In this document: positions 1-8,552 of the stretch, in pieces
Numbering within the stretch: position 1 is the first letter of the stretch
Layout of the letters: each line of letters begins with the position of its first letter
From: Terfezia claveryi
Lineage: Eukaryota; Ascomycota; Pezizomycetes; Pezizales; Pezizaceae
Direction of reading: 5' to 3'
NCBI GenBank assembly: GCA_015179025.1
Contig: WHUX01000505.1
Coordinates: 1 to 21,964, forward strand
DNA length: 21,964 nucleotides
Program-made: the position numbers and the translations under genes
The notes under the pieces: generated by a model
Told to the model about the DNA's origin: nothing
What the model saw: the letters and a program-made list of their open reading frames with translations, nothing else
Database searches by the model: none

Positions 1-2
1 GA

Positions 3-290
3 GATCGCCACCGAATGAATGGGCTGTGCATAGCATGCAGAAAAGGGGACTATTTTATCGCGGCATGTCCCCTCCGCAAAAACCACTCGATGGCCGCACA
101 CGCCATCTCCGAATCCAGGATCGAGGAGGTTGATGAGTCGGGAAAAGCCCTGTCCCTTGCCTAGTTACTGACACTAGTAAGGGACCTGCCCAGGGCCACT
201 TATCTTTGTCTGCATTTTCCTTGCCTGCACCTATCTGTTGATGAATCTCGCTTGTTTGGCGAGCATTTTGTAGTACCAATAACTGTTAAA
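3..290 (+). pseudogene. Gag C-terminal fragment with eroded CCHC zinc knuckle (element 1)
   Basis: The frame through base 27 reads C-I-A-C-R-K-G-D-Y-F-I-A-A-C (27-68), which has the C-X2-C-X4-H-X4-C spacing of a retroviral-type nucleocapsid knuckle with the histidine replaced by tyrosine, a C-to-T change. The knuckle would bind element RNA in the virus-like particle. A TAG stop follows in the same frame at 162-164, probably a former CAG. The frame continues downstream towards the protease region. Only the end of Gag is inside the window. Confidence 0.7.
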
Positions 291-800
291 TTCAATGGTA
301 AAACAGTGGTAATATCAGCTCTCATCGATTGTGGTGCTTGGGAATTGCATTCATTGATCAGGCCTTCGTCAGTAAAAATTCCATACCAACCTCGAAGTTA
401 AAAACCCCCCGCCTTCTCGACGTCATTGATGGCCGCCCCATCTCTTCTGGGGCTATTACCGACCTCGCATGTCTGCCCAGTGCCATTGGAGACCATTCGG
501 AGGACCTCCCAATGTTTGTGACCAAACTAAAATATCCAATTGTGCTTGGGATCCCCTGGCTCAGAATGCACGATGTGTCAGTCAGCTTCGGCTCGTACAC
601 CTTGCAATTCAACAGCCATTATTGCAGAAAAAACTGTGGAGGTCCAAAAATCACCATCACAGGGCTATGCGCATTACTACCCCCGATAATCACCCAGCCC
701 AGGTGGTACACCAGCCCGCGCACATCAATGCTGCCACTCCCCGGTTACCCCTGTCCCCCCTGTTCCCCTGGCGACCCCAAAACCCCTGAACGTTAGCTTT
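291..800 (+). pseudogene. Retropepsin (aspartic protease) domain of element 1
   Basis: Around 318-335 the frame reads A-L-I-D-C-G-A, the retropepsin active site D-[ST]-G-A with Ser changed to Cys. The following residues F-I-D-Q-A-F-V are in the next frame, so a 1-nt shift falls just after the active site. Further on, P-I-V-L-G-I-P-W-L (about 530-560) matches the conserved retropepsin segment usually seen as I-L-G-x-P-W-L. The enzyme would cleave the Gag-Pol polyprotein. The catalytic Asp is kept but the frame is broken, so no active product is expected. Confidence 0.8.
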
Positions 801-859
801 ATCGGGGCAGGGGCTTTCGCTTACCTCACCAGGAGGCACAAGCTGAAGGCACATGCTCT

Positions 860-2330
860 CTCCATACATGAAGTGAACCTAGAGATTAACAAGACGAGAT
901 CTAAGAAGGAGTGGAAATCTATGGTTCTGGGGGAATACCATGAATTCATTGACCTGTTCTCGGAAAAAGCAGCAGAAAAGCTTGCCCCCCATCGACCATA
1001 CGACTACACAATCCCACTAGTGGAAGGGAAAAACCCCCCCTTATGGACCTCTCTATGGGATGTCCCGAGTGGAACTGGAAGCTCTGAAAAAGTATCTGGA
1101 AGAAAACCTCAACAAGAGCTTCATTCGCTACAGCTCTTCCCCAGCGAGTGCCCTGTGCTGTTCGTGAAGAAGTCGGACGGCTCTCTTGGTTGTGTGTTGA
1201 TTATCGTGGCCTGAACGAGATAACAGTCAGAACAGATACCCCTTGCCCTTAATCCAGGAGACATTAGCCAGACTTTCCAAGGCAAAAATGGTTCACCAAA
1301 TTGGATCTGAGAGGGGCATACAACTTGGTACGAATTGTTGAGGAGAAGGAGTGGAAAACTGCCTTCCGGACATGATATAGCCATTTTGAGTATAATGTGA
1401 TGCCTTTCGGCCTAACCAACACCCCCGCCTCTTTTCAGCACTTTATCAATGACACTCTGCAGGACTTTCTGGATGTATTCTGCACTGCCTACTAGACGAT
1501 ATCCTCATCTACTCGGATACCCTAGTGGAACACAAGATCCACGTCCGACAAGTACTGGAGAAGCTGGAGGGAGCTGAGTTGTATCTGAAGCCGGAAAAGT
1601 GTGAGTTCTATGTGTAGGAGGTTAAGTATCTAGGGTTGATCATCACCACGGAAGGTATTAGAATGGACCCCGCCAAGGTCACCGCCGTTCAGGAGTGGAA
1701 GTCCCAGCAAATCTCAGGGATGTTCAGGCCTTCCTGGGATTCGCCAACTTTTACCGATGGTTCATTCTGGGGTATTCCAAGATCGTGGCCCCCCTCACAG
1801 CCCTGACCAAAAAGGACTGGCTATTCCACTGGAGTCCAGAAGCCCAATCTGCCTTCCAGAACCTCAAGGAAGCCTTCTGCTCAGCACCTAATCCTGGCCC
1901 ACTTTGACCTAGACAGTGAATGTATCATGGAAACTGATGCCTCCGACTATGTCTCTGCGGGGATCTTGTCTCAGTATGTCAATGGGATTCTCCACCCATG
2001 ACCTACTTCTCGAAAAAACACTCCCCGGCTGAGTGCAACTACGAGATCTATGACAAAGAACTGATGGCCATCATTCAAGCGTTCGAAGAATAGAGGCACA
2101 TCTGGAGTCAGCCAAGGGGATTATCGAGGTATTATCTGACCACAAAAACCTTGAGTATTTTACAACCACCAAGCTGCTTAACCGAAGGCAAGCTAGGTGG
2201 TCGGAGTTCTTATCTCGGTTCAACTTCAAGATCAGATACTGGCCAGGAAAGGCTGGGGGCAAGCCCGATGCATTAATCCGGAGATCAGGAGATCTCCTAA
2301 AGGGGGGGATGAAAGGCTAAAATACCAAAA
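860..2330 (+). pseudogene. Reverse transcriptase and RNase H of element 1
   Basis: The region starts with the conserved pre-RT segment E-Y-H-E-F-I-D-L-F-S-E-K (about 937-972). It continues through [12 protein letters not shown], then W-K-T-A-F-R-T and V-M-P-F-G-L-T-N, the usual palm landmarks. The catalytic YLDD box sits at 1487-1500 but one C is missing between TAC and TAGACGAT, so it is split between frames. The thumb reads D-V-Q-A-F-L-G-F-A-N-F-Y-R. RNase H follows with M-E-T-D-A-S-D-Y (about 1928) and Y-D-K-E-L-M-A-I-I (about 2050), which hold its metal-binding Asp and Glu. At least four frame changes and several stops (TGA for an expected Arg codon near 1372; TAG near 1616 and 2092) make it non-functional. 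Confidence 0.9.
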
Positions 2331-2379
2331 TCAGGTGGTATTGAAGCCCGAAAACCTTGACCTGGCGGCCAATGTCCTT

Positions 2380-2481
2380 GCTGAAGCTGAGGCCGAGGCT
2401 GATGCGGAAGCTGAGGCTGAGGCTGATACGGAAGCAGAAGCGGAGACTAAGGCCAATGCGGAAGCTGAGGCTGAGGCTGAC
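2380..2481 (+). repeat. Ala-Glu/Ala-Asp coding minisatellite inside pol of element 1
   Basis: The stretch is built from GCx-GAx codon pairs. A 24-nt unit, starting GCGGAAGCTGAGGCTGAGGC, occurs at 2404-2427 and again at 2458-2481, with diverged units between. In the pol frame it encodes an acidic (Ala-Glu/Asp) run of about 34 residues. It sits in the linker between RNase H and the integrase zinc-binding domain, where an insertion does not disrupt either fold. Expansion by slippage is the likely origin. Confidence 0.85.
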
Positions 2482-2489
2482 CTCTGACA

Positions 2490-3715
2490 ACTAGTGAGAC
2501 AGGTATATATGGACGACCCCCTGGCCAAGGAAATTATCACCGTAGTGGATTCTGGCCAGCGCCGCCACCCAAGATCTCCCTAGCCGAGTGTACCATCCAG
2601 GAAGGCCTCCTCTACCACCTCGAATGGCTGTATGTGCCGGAAGGAGAGCTGCGCCTTCGATTGATCAAGGAACACCACGACACCCTGGCCGCTGGGCACC
2701 CTGGAGTGGCTAAGACGTTAGAGCTCTTGAATAGGCAATACACGTAGATTAACCAACGGAAGGACGTGGAAAGGTACTTGCGGAACTGCCATGTTTACAA
2801 GCGTGCTAAGCCTACCCGTCATGCTCCTTATAGGACCCTGAAGCCCTTGGAGATCCCAGACCAACCTTGACAACACCTAACCATGGACTTTGTGACTGGG
2901 TTGCCGGAGGATTCGGGGTTTAATGCTATCCTTATGGTAGTAGACCGATTGACCAAAATGAGGCATGTTATACCTTGCCATGATACCTGTTTGGCCCAGG
3001 ACCTCGCCGGCCTCTACCTCAACCATATATTCCGCTACCATGGTCTCCCCAAGTCAGTCATCTCGGACTGCGGCCCCCAATTCGTCTCGGACTTTTGGAA
3101 GGTATTCTGCGAGCTTCTAGGAATCAATATACACCTCTCCATAGCGTATCACCCCTAAACAGATGGTCAGTCCGAGCGAATGAATGTGATCATAGAGTAG
3201 TACCTGAGAGCATACGTCAATTACCAGCAAAACAACTGGGTTTCGCTGCTGGCAACCTGTGAGTTCGCCGCTAACAACCATTTCTTGGAGACTCTGAAAA
3301 CCTCCCCGTTCCTGGCCAATTATAGCTGGCACCCTTGTTTCGTGGACTCCCTAGCACCCCTGCACAAGGCTAGGGAGAACACCCCAGCTAAGGAGTTCAC
3401 CACAGAGATTGCTGAGCTGCACTCCACCCTAAGAGCCGAACTGGTATATGCTCAAACCAGGCAAGTAGAGTATGCCAACGGATCACGGTTGCCAGCCCCC
3501 AGGTATCAGCCAGGAGATAAGGTGTAGCTCTCTAGCAGGCACTTCCGAACAGAACGGCCATCTCGCAAACTCGACCATAAGTTCCTGGGTCCATTCGAGG
3601 TGGTGGCCACTGTGGGCACTCATGCCTATCGATTGAGGTTCCCCAAGGACATCAAATGCTACCCGGTTGTACATGTATCGGAAATTGAGCCAGCGGCTAA
3701 CGATCCCTCCTAGGG
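2490..3715 (+). pseudogene. Integrase of element 1
   Basis: The HHCC zinc-binding domain begins at about 2670 (H-H-D-T-L-A-A-G-H-P-G) and ends with N-C-H-V-Y near 2790, where the last Cys is now Tyr. A TAG replaces a Trp codon near 2745. The catalytic core has all three acidic residues in place: Asp in T-M-D-F-V-T-G-L-P (2880-2905), Asp in V-I-S-D-C-G-P-Q-F (3056-3085), and Glu in T-D-G-Q-S-E-R-M-N (3159-3186). A TAA replaces the Gln of the H-P-Q-T-D motif (3156). The GPF/Y part reads H-K-F-L-G-P-F-E-V-V (about 3580-3605). The protein would insert element cDNA into the genome. Confidence 0.9.
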
Positions 3716-3739
3716 CAGAAACACCCCCCTCCCCCTCCT

Positions 3740-3945
3740 GTAGTGATCGAGGGTGAAGAGGAGTGGGAGGTCGAAGAGGTATTAGACTCAAGGAAGAGGT
3801 ACGGTCATCTGCAATACAAGGTCAAGTTGTTAGGGGATGAGGAGACTACCTGGCAACTTGGGGAAGACTTAGAAAATGCATAGGACTTGGTCACCCTGTT
3901 CCACCAACGATACTCGAGGAAGCCTCGCCCAGTTGAATGATGTCA
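3740..3945 (+). pseudogene. C-terminal chromodomain of element 1 pol
   Basis: The frame gives E-E-V-L-D-S-R-K-R-Y-G-H-L-Q-Y-K-V-K-L-L, followed by T-T-W-Q-L-G-E-D-L-E-N-A and then a TAG stop near 3883. This matches the chromodomain pattern (V-x-x-I-L-x-R, Y-x-V-K-W-x-G, T-W-E-P) at the integrase C-terminus that defines chromoviruses. The Trp of the K-W-x-G aromatic cage is Leu here. The domain is thought to tether integration to methylated histone H3. Frame breaks separate it from the integrase core. Confidence 0.8.
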
Positions 3946-4066
3946 GACCTTTTGCATTCTTGTTGTTGTTTGGAGTTGGGGTTCTTGTTTCTACTGTTGT
4001 TGTTGTCTTCTGTGTTGATTTTGCTAGTTATCGTGCCCAGGCCTCCTAGTCGCTAGAGCTCCAGCC

Positions 4067-4079
4067 TAAAGGGGGGATA
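4067..4079 (+). other. Polypurine tract of element 1
   Basis: The run AAAGGGGGGATA lies directly before the LTR start at 4081. Such a tract primes plus-strand DNA synthesis in LTR retrotransposons. It confirms the plus orientation and fixes the 5' edge of the LTR. Confidence 0.8.
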
Positions 4080-4104
4080 GTATAACAACCGTGTGTTCAG
4101 TTGT

Positions 4105-4128
4105 CATCACCTGCGATCGCCGGTGACG
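4105..4128. promoter_or_regulatory. Palindrome copy A in LTR U3 (element 1)
   Basis: This 24-bp near-palindrome is centred on GCGATCGC and differs from copy B (4158-4181) at two bases. It lies just inside the LTR, upstream of the TATA-like box, as expected for a binding site of a dimeric transcription factor. The factor is unknown. Confidence 0.6.
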
Positions 4129-4157
4129 GGTCATTACCATTGTTGTCTTGTCTTTGT

Positions 4158-4181
4158 CATCACCTGCGATCGCAGGTGATG
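4158..4181. promoter_or_regulatory. Palindrome copy B in LTR U3 (element 1), perfect 24 bp
   Basis: The core TCACCTGCGATCGCAGGTGA reads the same on both strands, and the symmetry extends two more bases on each side. Copies A and B are spaced 53 bp apart centre to centre, about five helical turns. This suits paired binding of a dimeric regulator. No matching factor is recognised. Confidence 0.65.
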
Positions 4182-4258
4182 GGTTATTGTTATCGTTACC
4201 TTTTCCTTGGCTTCCGAGATAGAGAAGCTTATTTCCCCCCTTGCCCTGACTGAGTTAT

Positions 4259-4268
4259 GTATATATAG
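4259..4268 (+). promoter_or_regulatory. TATA-like box in the LTR of element 1
   Basis: GTATATATAG lies about 80 bp downstream of the palindromes and is the only strong TATA-like sequence in the GC-balanced part of the LTR. It would set the U3/R boundary roughly 30 bp downstream. Assigned by position and composition only. Confidence 0.5.
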
Positions 4269-4616
4269 AGCCTGTCCCTCGTACTGTCGTTGGATCCCCA
4301 TCCAATGTCTTGTATATCTAATATAGGACCTTGCTTCTCTCTACGTTGATGCATTTCCCTTATGCACCTCCTTGTCTCGCCTCGACTCTGCAGCCCTGCT
4401 GCCCATCCTGCGAACCTCCTGTCCTTGCCTTGCCTTGCCTTGTCTCTGCAGCCCTGCTACCTCCTACTACTCCCGTGTGCCTCTCTCGCCCTCGCCCTTA
4501 CCCCCGTCCTAGCCTTTTCCCCTAGTCGCACACTAGCGTTCCTATGTGAGTGTCACCCTAGCCTTGCCTTGCTCCGGCGTACCCCTTGGTCGCCTTGTCC
4601 CAGAGCCATCGTTACA

Positions 4617-5145
4617 ACTACAAAGTAGATTACTAATAGTGTATTGTTTAGCCTCACTATTAAAGTTATTACCAGTAGCATAAGATTACTGTAATAGATA
4701 AAGTAGTATAGGAGTACCAAAGGCACTTAAAGATTAACCAATGGAACTTCTATATTGATTGTATTCTAACTATATTCTGAGTTCTAACTATCTGTCTAAC
4801 TGAAGGGAAATTCAGGGGACTATTTGTTTCTAATGGGGCAATGCTGTGGTAGTGATGAAGTAGTGCACTATCATCTGACCCTTATATATGATTGAGATCA
4901 ACATAATAGAAACTTCTAGATAGTACTTCCAAATACTATCTAGTATAAAATAGGTTAAGTCTTAACTTTGAGTTATATATGTGAAAGCATGTGATAATAT
5001 ATGAAAGCATGTGAAATATTAGCAAGGCAGACAGCACACAGAATATTGTGTATTTTGAGATGCTTGCTGAGTAAAAAAATACATAAGAAATATATTTGTG
5101 AGGAAGAGGGTTAGTCATAGGGTATAAGTAAGCCACTTCCTTACA
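4617..5145 (-). repeat. 3' LTR of element 2
   Basis: On the minus strand the LTR starts TGTAAGG at 5145, next to the polypurine tract, and ends near 4617-4619. It aligns over its length with 13683-14213. I count roughly 45 differences, nearly all transitions, with a 2-bp length difference. The outer edge beside element 1 is uncertain by a few bases because both copies read ACTAYAAAGTAG there. Confidence 0.9.
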
Positions 5146-5158
5146 TGCCTCCCTGTTT
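5146..5158 (-). other. Polypurine tract of element 2
   Basis: The minus strand reads AAACAGGGAGGCA immediately before the TGTAAGG start of the 3' LTR. It is purine-rich and correctly placed to prime plus-strand synthesis, which fixes the element orientation as minus. Confidence 0.7.
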
Positions 5159-5209
5159 AGATAAAAACTTCCATCTTAAGAAAATAAACAGGGTATAGGT
5201 CAATATACA

Positions 5210-5721
5210 TTAGTAGTTAATATTCAACCCATAATACCTATTGTTCCTATCTATATAGGTACTACTACCACTTGCTCCTGTATTATACCTGATATTATTA
5301 TACTCCTCCTTAAAATCCTTATTAACTAGTCTTTCCTTAAAGAAATGTTCAAGTATCAATTGAGGTAAGTCCATCTCTTTTCCTTTGTCTTTGTCAACTT
5401 TGACTGCATTAGATGAAACAGGGGGAGTAAGGACTTTTTCTCTTTCTGAATTAATCATATCCAGAGTTTCTCTCCTTGTCTTATTCTTACCAAGCTTATT
5501 CTTACCAACCTTCCTTTTCTTATAAGTTGCTTGCTTGCTACTATGTAACCAGAATTCTTTTTTCAATGACTTATCAACACTATCAGTATATACCCACTTA
5601 TCAAATTTATGAGGCCATTCCTTCCATTTCACCTTGTACTGCAACTTCCCTGTTTTAGGTTGTAACCTAAATTTCAAAACTCTTTCTACCTCATACCTAT
5701 CTTCCTTAACTGGTCCTGGTT
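5210..5721 (-). pseudogene. Chromodomain and basic C-terminal tail of element 2 pol
   Basis: From about 5700 the frame reads Y-E-V-E-R-V-L-K-F-R, then G-K-L-Q-Y-K-V-K-W-K-E-W-P and D-K-W-V, a good chromodomain with the Y-x-V-K-W aromatic pattern kept. It should guide integration to heterochromatin. A lysine-rich stretch with K-K-R-K-V-G-K-N-K follows and resembles a nuclear localisation signal. The last about 90 residues are polar, are not recognised, and end with a stop at 5210. The 5210-5677 segment is fully open and continues in frame upstream to the integrase. Confidence 0.85.
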
Positions 5722-7064
5722 GTTCCAGAGTCCTGGAAGGGAATAGTTTTATTAGGTTAGAGAAGAAGGGTTTTAGAAGTGAGGTATAGAAGGAGTTGTT
5801 GATATTATTGAGGTCAGAGAAGTCAGTGAAGTCAAGTTTAGCATTTTGACTCCATAGTGAATATCTGGTAATAGTAAAGAGGCCTATCTATTTAGAGGAT
5901 AGTTTAGAGGAGTGGTATCTTGCTGGTAGGTTTTTTGTTGATAGCATCACCTGATCATTGACTTGGTAATCAGGAGAGGCTCTTCTGTGTTTGTTGGCTT
6001 GCTGAATTTGGTACTTTTTTGCTTTGGTAAGATTTTCAGCAACCTGGTAAAATCTAGTTGTAGGGTTTGAATAGGTAAGTATAGGGTAAGGTAGGATAGG
6101 TGCAAACAAATTAGGCTAGTATCCTAGCTTGGTAAAGAAGGGGGAAAGTCCTCTTGTAGCACTAACTCTTGTATTCACCTCTATTTGAATAGAAGGTGTG
6201 GCTTGTACCTAATTCATTCCCTGTTCCAGCTTCTTAGCTGCAAATATAGGAATAATTGTCCTATTCTTTCTCTCACTTATCCCATCAGTTTGGGGGTGAT
6301 ATGTAGAAGATGCTTTATACATAATTCTATTTTTCTGCATCTAATCTTGAAATGTAGTAGATATAAACAAGGGGTCTTGGTTAGAAACAATTTCATAAGG
6401 AAATCCCACATTAGGCTTAATGAATCTTTCAAAGATATCAATAACTTCTAATGTATCAATATTATCTGTAACAGGTAGTAAAAATGTAAAATCAGAATGC
6501 CTGTCAGTTATAACTAATAATTTATGAAATAATAACATATGAGGCTTGTCATTTTTAGGAGTTCTATAACTAAGAGTAAATTCAGTACATAAAATCATAA
6601 CAGGTTCCATACTAAGAAAATCTATAGCTATACTTCCCTATGGCCTGGTAGGTATATTCAGAGGAGTAAGAAATCCAGGGGGTTTCTGTGTGGATCCCTT
6701 AGTGATCTGGTAGGTTTCACAACTCCTCACAAATTGTTCAACCTGTTTATAAAAATCCTGAAAGATATACTTATTGGTAAGTTTATGTGCTATTTTTGTG
6801 AGGCCTCCATATCCAGTAGCAACATGTGCTTGTTAGATAAAGGTTTCAGAGGCAGGGTTACCTTTAACTTGTAGTCCTTTAGGAATAACTATCTTCCAAG
6901 TAAAATTCTTTAGCAAGTACATAAATCCATCCTGTACTTTTGCTATAGGTACTTGTTCTTCTTTCTTAACTTTAAGTACAGTTGTCCAAATACTGTATCT
7001 TTTTCTATTTCTTCTCCATAGTACCATTCTAACTCATGATCTCTTATCCACTCAGCAATTACCA
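5722..7064 (-). pseudogene. Integrase of element 2
   Basis: The pre-zinc region E-K-D-T-V-F-G-Q-L-Y (about 7015) leads to the HHCC domain near 6840-6720. There A-H-V-A-T-G-Y-G-G has Tyr for the second His, and C-E-T-Y has Tyr for the last Cys. The catalytic core keeps the first Asp (A-I-D-F-L, about 6625). The second is lost: I-V-S-N-Q-D-P-L-F (about 6390) has Asn for Asp. The Glu of T-D-G-I-S-E-R-K-N (about 6280) is kept. A GPF-like end, G-L-F-T-I, occurs near 5880. The changes are G-to-A or C-to-T. A single missing base in an A-run at 6961-6970 shifts the frame upstream of the zinc domain. The domain is inactive. Confidence 0.88.
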
Positions 7065-7074
7065 AATCTGGTTC

Positions 7075-8552
7075 CATGCTCTTTTCATTATCATCCTGGA
7101 CTTCTAGTACCTTTTTTAGGTGGTCACTATTATAGAAGGGCTTATTGAGGGCCTTCAGGTTATTTTTCCTAGTATTACAGGAGCTGACAAAGTTTTTGTT
7201 TAGATTATGGTAGCCAAGACAATACTTGCATCTTAGTATCACTTTTCCTCCTATAGTAGTGACTTTTGGGAGTCCTGGGCATAGATGAGACCAGTGGCTA
7301 TCTTGGTTGCATATGCTGCATTTCCTAATAGTCTCTTTTGGTAGTGGATAAAGTTTGTTGTCAAGGAGGCATTTGTTGCTGAGGTGAGTGGTTTCCATGC
7401 AGTTGGTGCATTTGGGAGGAGGAAATTTAATGCCTCTGGGACATTCTTCCTTAAAATATCCAAATGCTTAACATTTGTTATAAAGATTAATACTAGGATC
7501 TTTATTGTTACATTGGGTATATTTGTAGCCCACTTTACCACATTGGGAACAAAACTGTTGTGACTGAGTTTTGTTAGAGGAAGATAGGAGAATTGGATCC
7601 TCAAGGGAGGTGTCAGGAAGGGTATTGACAGAAGTTGCAGGTGAGGCTCCTGGAGGAGGAAGAGGCTGAAAGTGCACCTTCTTGTTGTCTGCCTCATCCT
7701 TGCACTTAGGTGAGACTGCCCTTTTCTTCAAGGTACCTTCAAGAGTGGGGTTCCACTCCTGAAGGTTTCCCACAACCACAGAACCCCTGTCAGCCCTTCT
7801 CAAGGACTGTTCCATCTGTTCTGTAGTCATGGGTTCCCTGGCTCTTTTCCATTTCTCAGGTTTATCTAAGTTAGAAGACTCATCCACAAGGGTCCATTCC
7901 TGTGGGTTCTCTGCCTCAGGAGCAGTAAGAGTGGAGGGAGAGGATGTACTAGGTCTTTTGTTAATTACCACTTCAAACTTGGGTTTTCTTGTAACTGACC
8001 TTCCTCTTTCCTCACTCTCTTGTTGTTGCTGTTGGGTCTGGGCCCTGGTAGTGGTGGCAGCAGTTTGGACTGCTGCTGGCTCCTACTGGAGCTGTCTGAG
8101 CCTGAAATTTCTTTGTGGGATGTTAGATTCATCAGGTTCAGGGTTATCCTCAACTATGACTTTGTACTTTTCAGCCTCAAAGATTGCATTCAGGCCTTCC
8201 TTATCATGCCAGGTAGGCCTAGTGCCATCAATCTCCTGCACAGGTCTTTGTAGGAGGTTGGTAGTAGTGATTTGGAGAGGAGGGAGTCTCCTTCTCCTTT
8301 GGATAGTGTTGAGAGATTATCTCCTACGGATTGGTGGAGATACTGGTCTCCCAGTGGCTCCTCTAATCCTGAGCTGATTTGGGGAAGGCATTGGTGGTGA
8401 TAGAGAATGTGGAGGAGGAGTTTTCTTGAAAGTTTGTATGGGAACAGAGAGGTGATTGCTTACTACTAGATGTTGTAGTAAAAAAGCTATGTAGTGAGAA
8501 GACTGTCTAGTAGAGGAGGAAATAGGAGGACTATATACTCCTCTAGACAGTA
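7075..8552 (-). pseudogene. Extra proline/serine-rich plus multi-zinc-knuckle domain inserted in pol of element 2
   Basis: This segment of about 490 residues lies in the same frame as RT-RNase H and before the integrase, where gypsy elements normally have only a short linker. The first about 330 residues are low-complexity: P/S-rich, a Q-rich run near 8040, then charged. Then come five Cys/His clusters: 7551-7510 (CCHC spacing with Tyr for His), 7482-7441 (first Cys and His both Tyr, with an internal stop), 7410-7369 and 7320-7279 (both intact C-X2-C-X4-H-X4-C), and 7230-7177 (C-X2-C-X3-H-X9-C). The layout resembles a second nucleocapsid or a nucleic-acid-binding module. Only a few stops (8317, 8084, about 7470) interrupt it. 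Function is unknown. Confidence 0.8.

Larger units (their letters stand above)
1..4616 (+). mobile_element. Ty3/gypsy chromovirus (element 1), 5' end outside window
   Basis: The domain order on the plus strand is Gag zinc knuckle, retropepsin, reverse transcriptase, RNase H, integrase and chromodomain, followed by a polypurine tract and an LTR. That order (integrase after RNase H, chromodomain last) defines a Ty3/gypsy chromovirus. The 5' LTR, primer-binding site and most of gag lie upstream of base 1. The copy is dead. It has in-frame stops of the CAA/CAG-to-TAA/TAG and TGG-to-TAG kind, which fit C-to-T change on either strand, plus several single-base losses such as the one that breaks the YLDD motif. 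CpG is plentiful here, unlike in element 2. Family identity is by protein motifs; a named family is not assigned. Confidence 0.93.
4081..4616 (+). repeat. 3' LTR of element 1
   Basis: The LTR runs from TATAAC (4081-4086), read as TGTAAC with one G-to-A change, to GTTACA (4611-4616), its inverted complement. The length is 536 bp. It holds two palindromes, a TATA-like box and, in its downstream half, a C/T-rich region with CCTTG and CTGCAGCCCTGC repeats. The partner 5' LTR is outside the window, so the boundaries rest on the terminal inverted repeat and the polypurine tract. Confidence 0.8.

Noticed and set aside
2331..2540. Minus-strand Ser-Ala repeat frame
   Set aside because: It is the mirror of the Ala-Glu coding repeat in element 1 pol.
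4322..4560. C/T-rich LTR segment with open frames and CCTTG repeats
   Set aside because: It lies inside LTR 1 and the frames are compositional; it is not a gene.
4936..5136. Paired 66-residue minus-strand frames in both LTRs of element 2 (also 14004-14204)
   Set aside because: They recur because the LTRs are duplicates; there is no conserved domain and the sequence is AT-rich regulatory DNA.
6961..6970. Possible programmed frameshift before the element 2 integrase
   Set aside because: The reading frame is restored by assuming one lost A in a run, it falls in mid-pol rather than at gag-pol, and no slippery site with downstream structure is evident.
7829..8377. Plus-strand open frame of 182 residues, Leu/Ser/Cys-rich
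   Set aside because: It is antisense to the in-frame P/S/Q-rich part of element 2 pol and shows no domain of its own.
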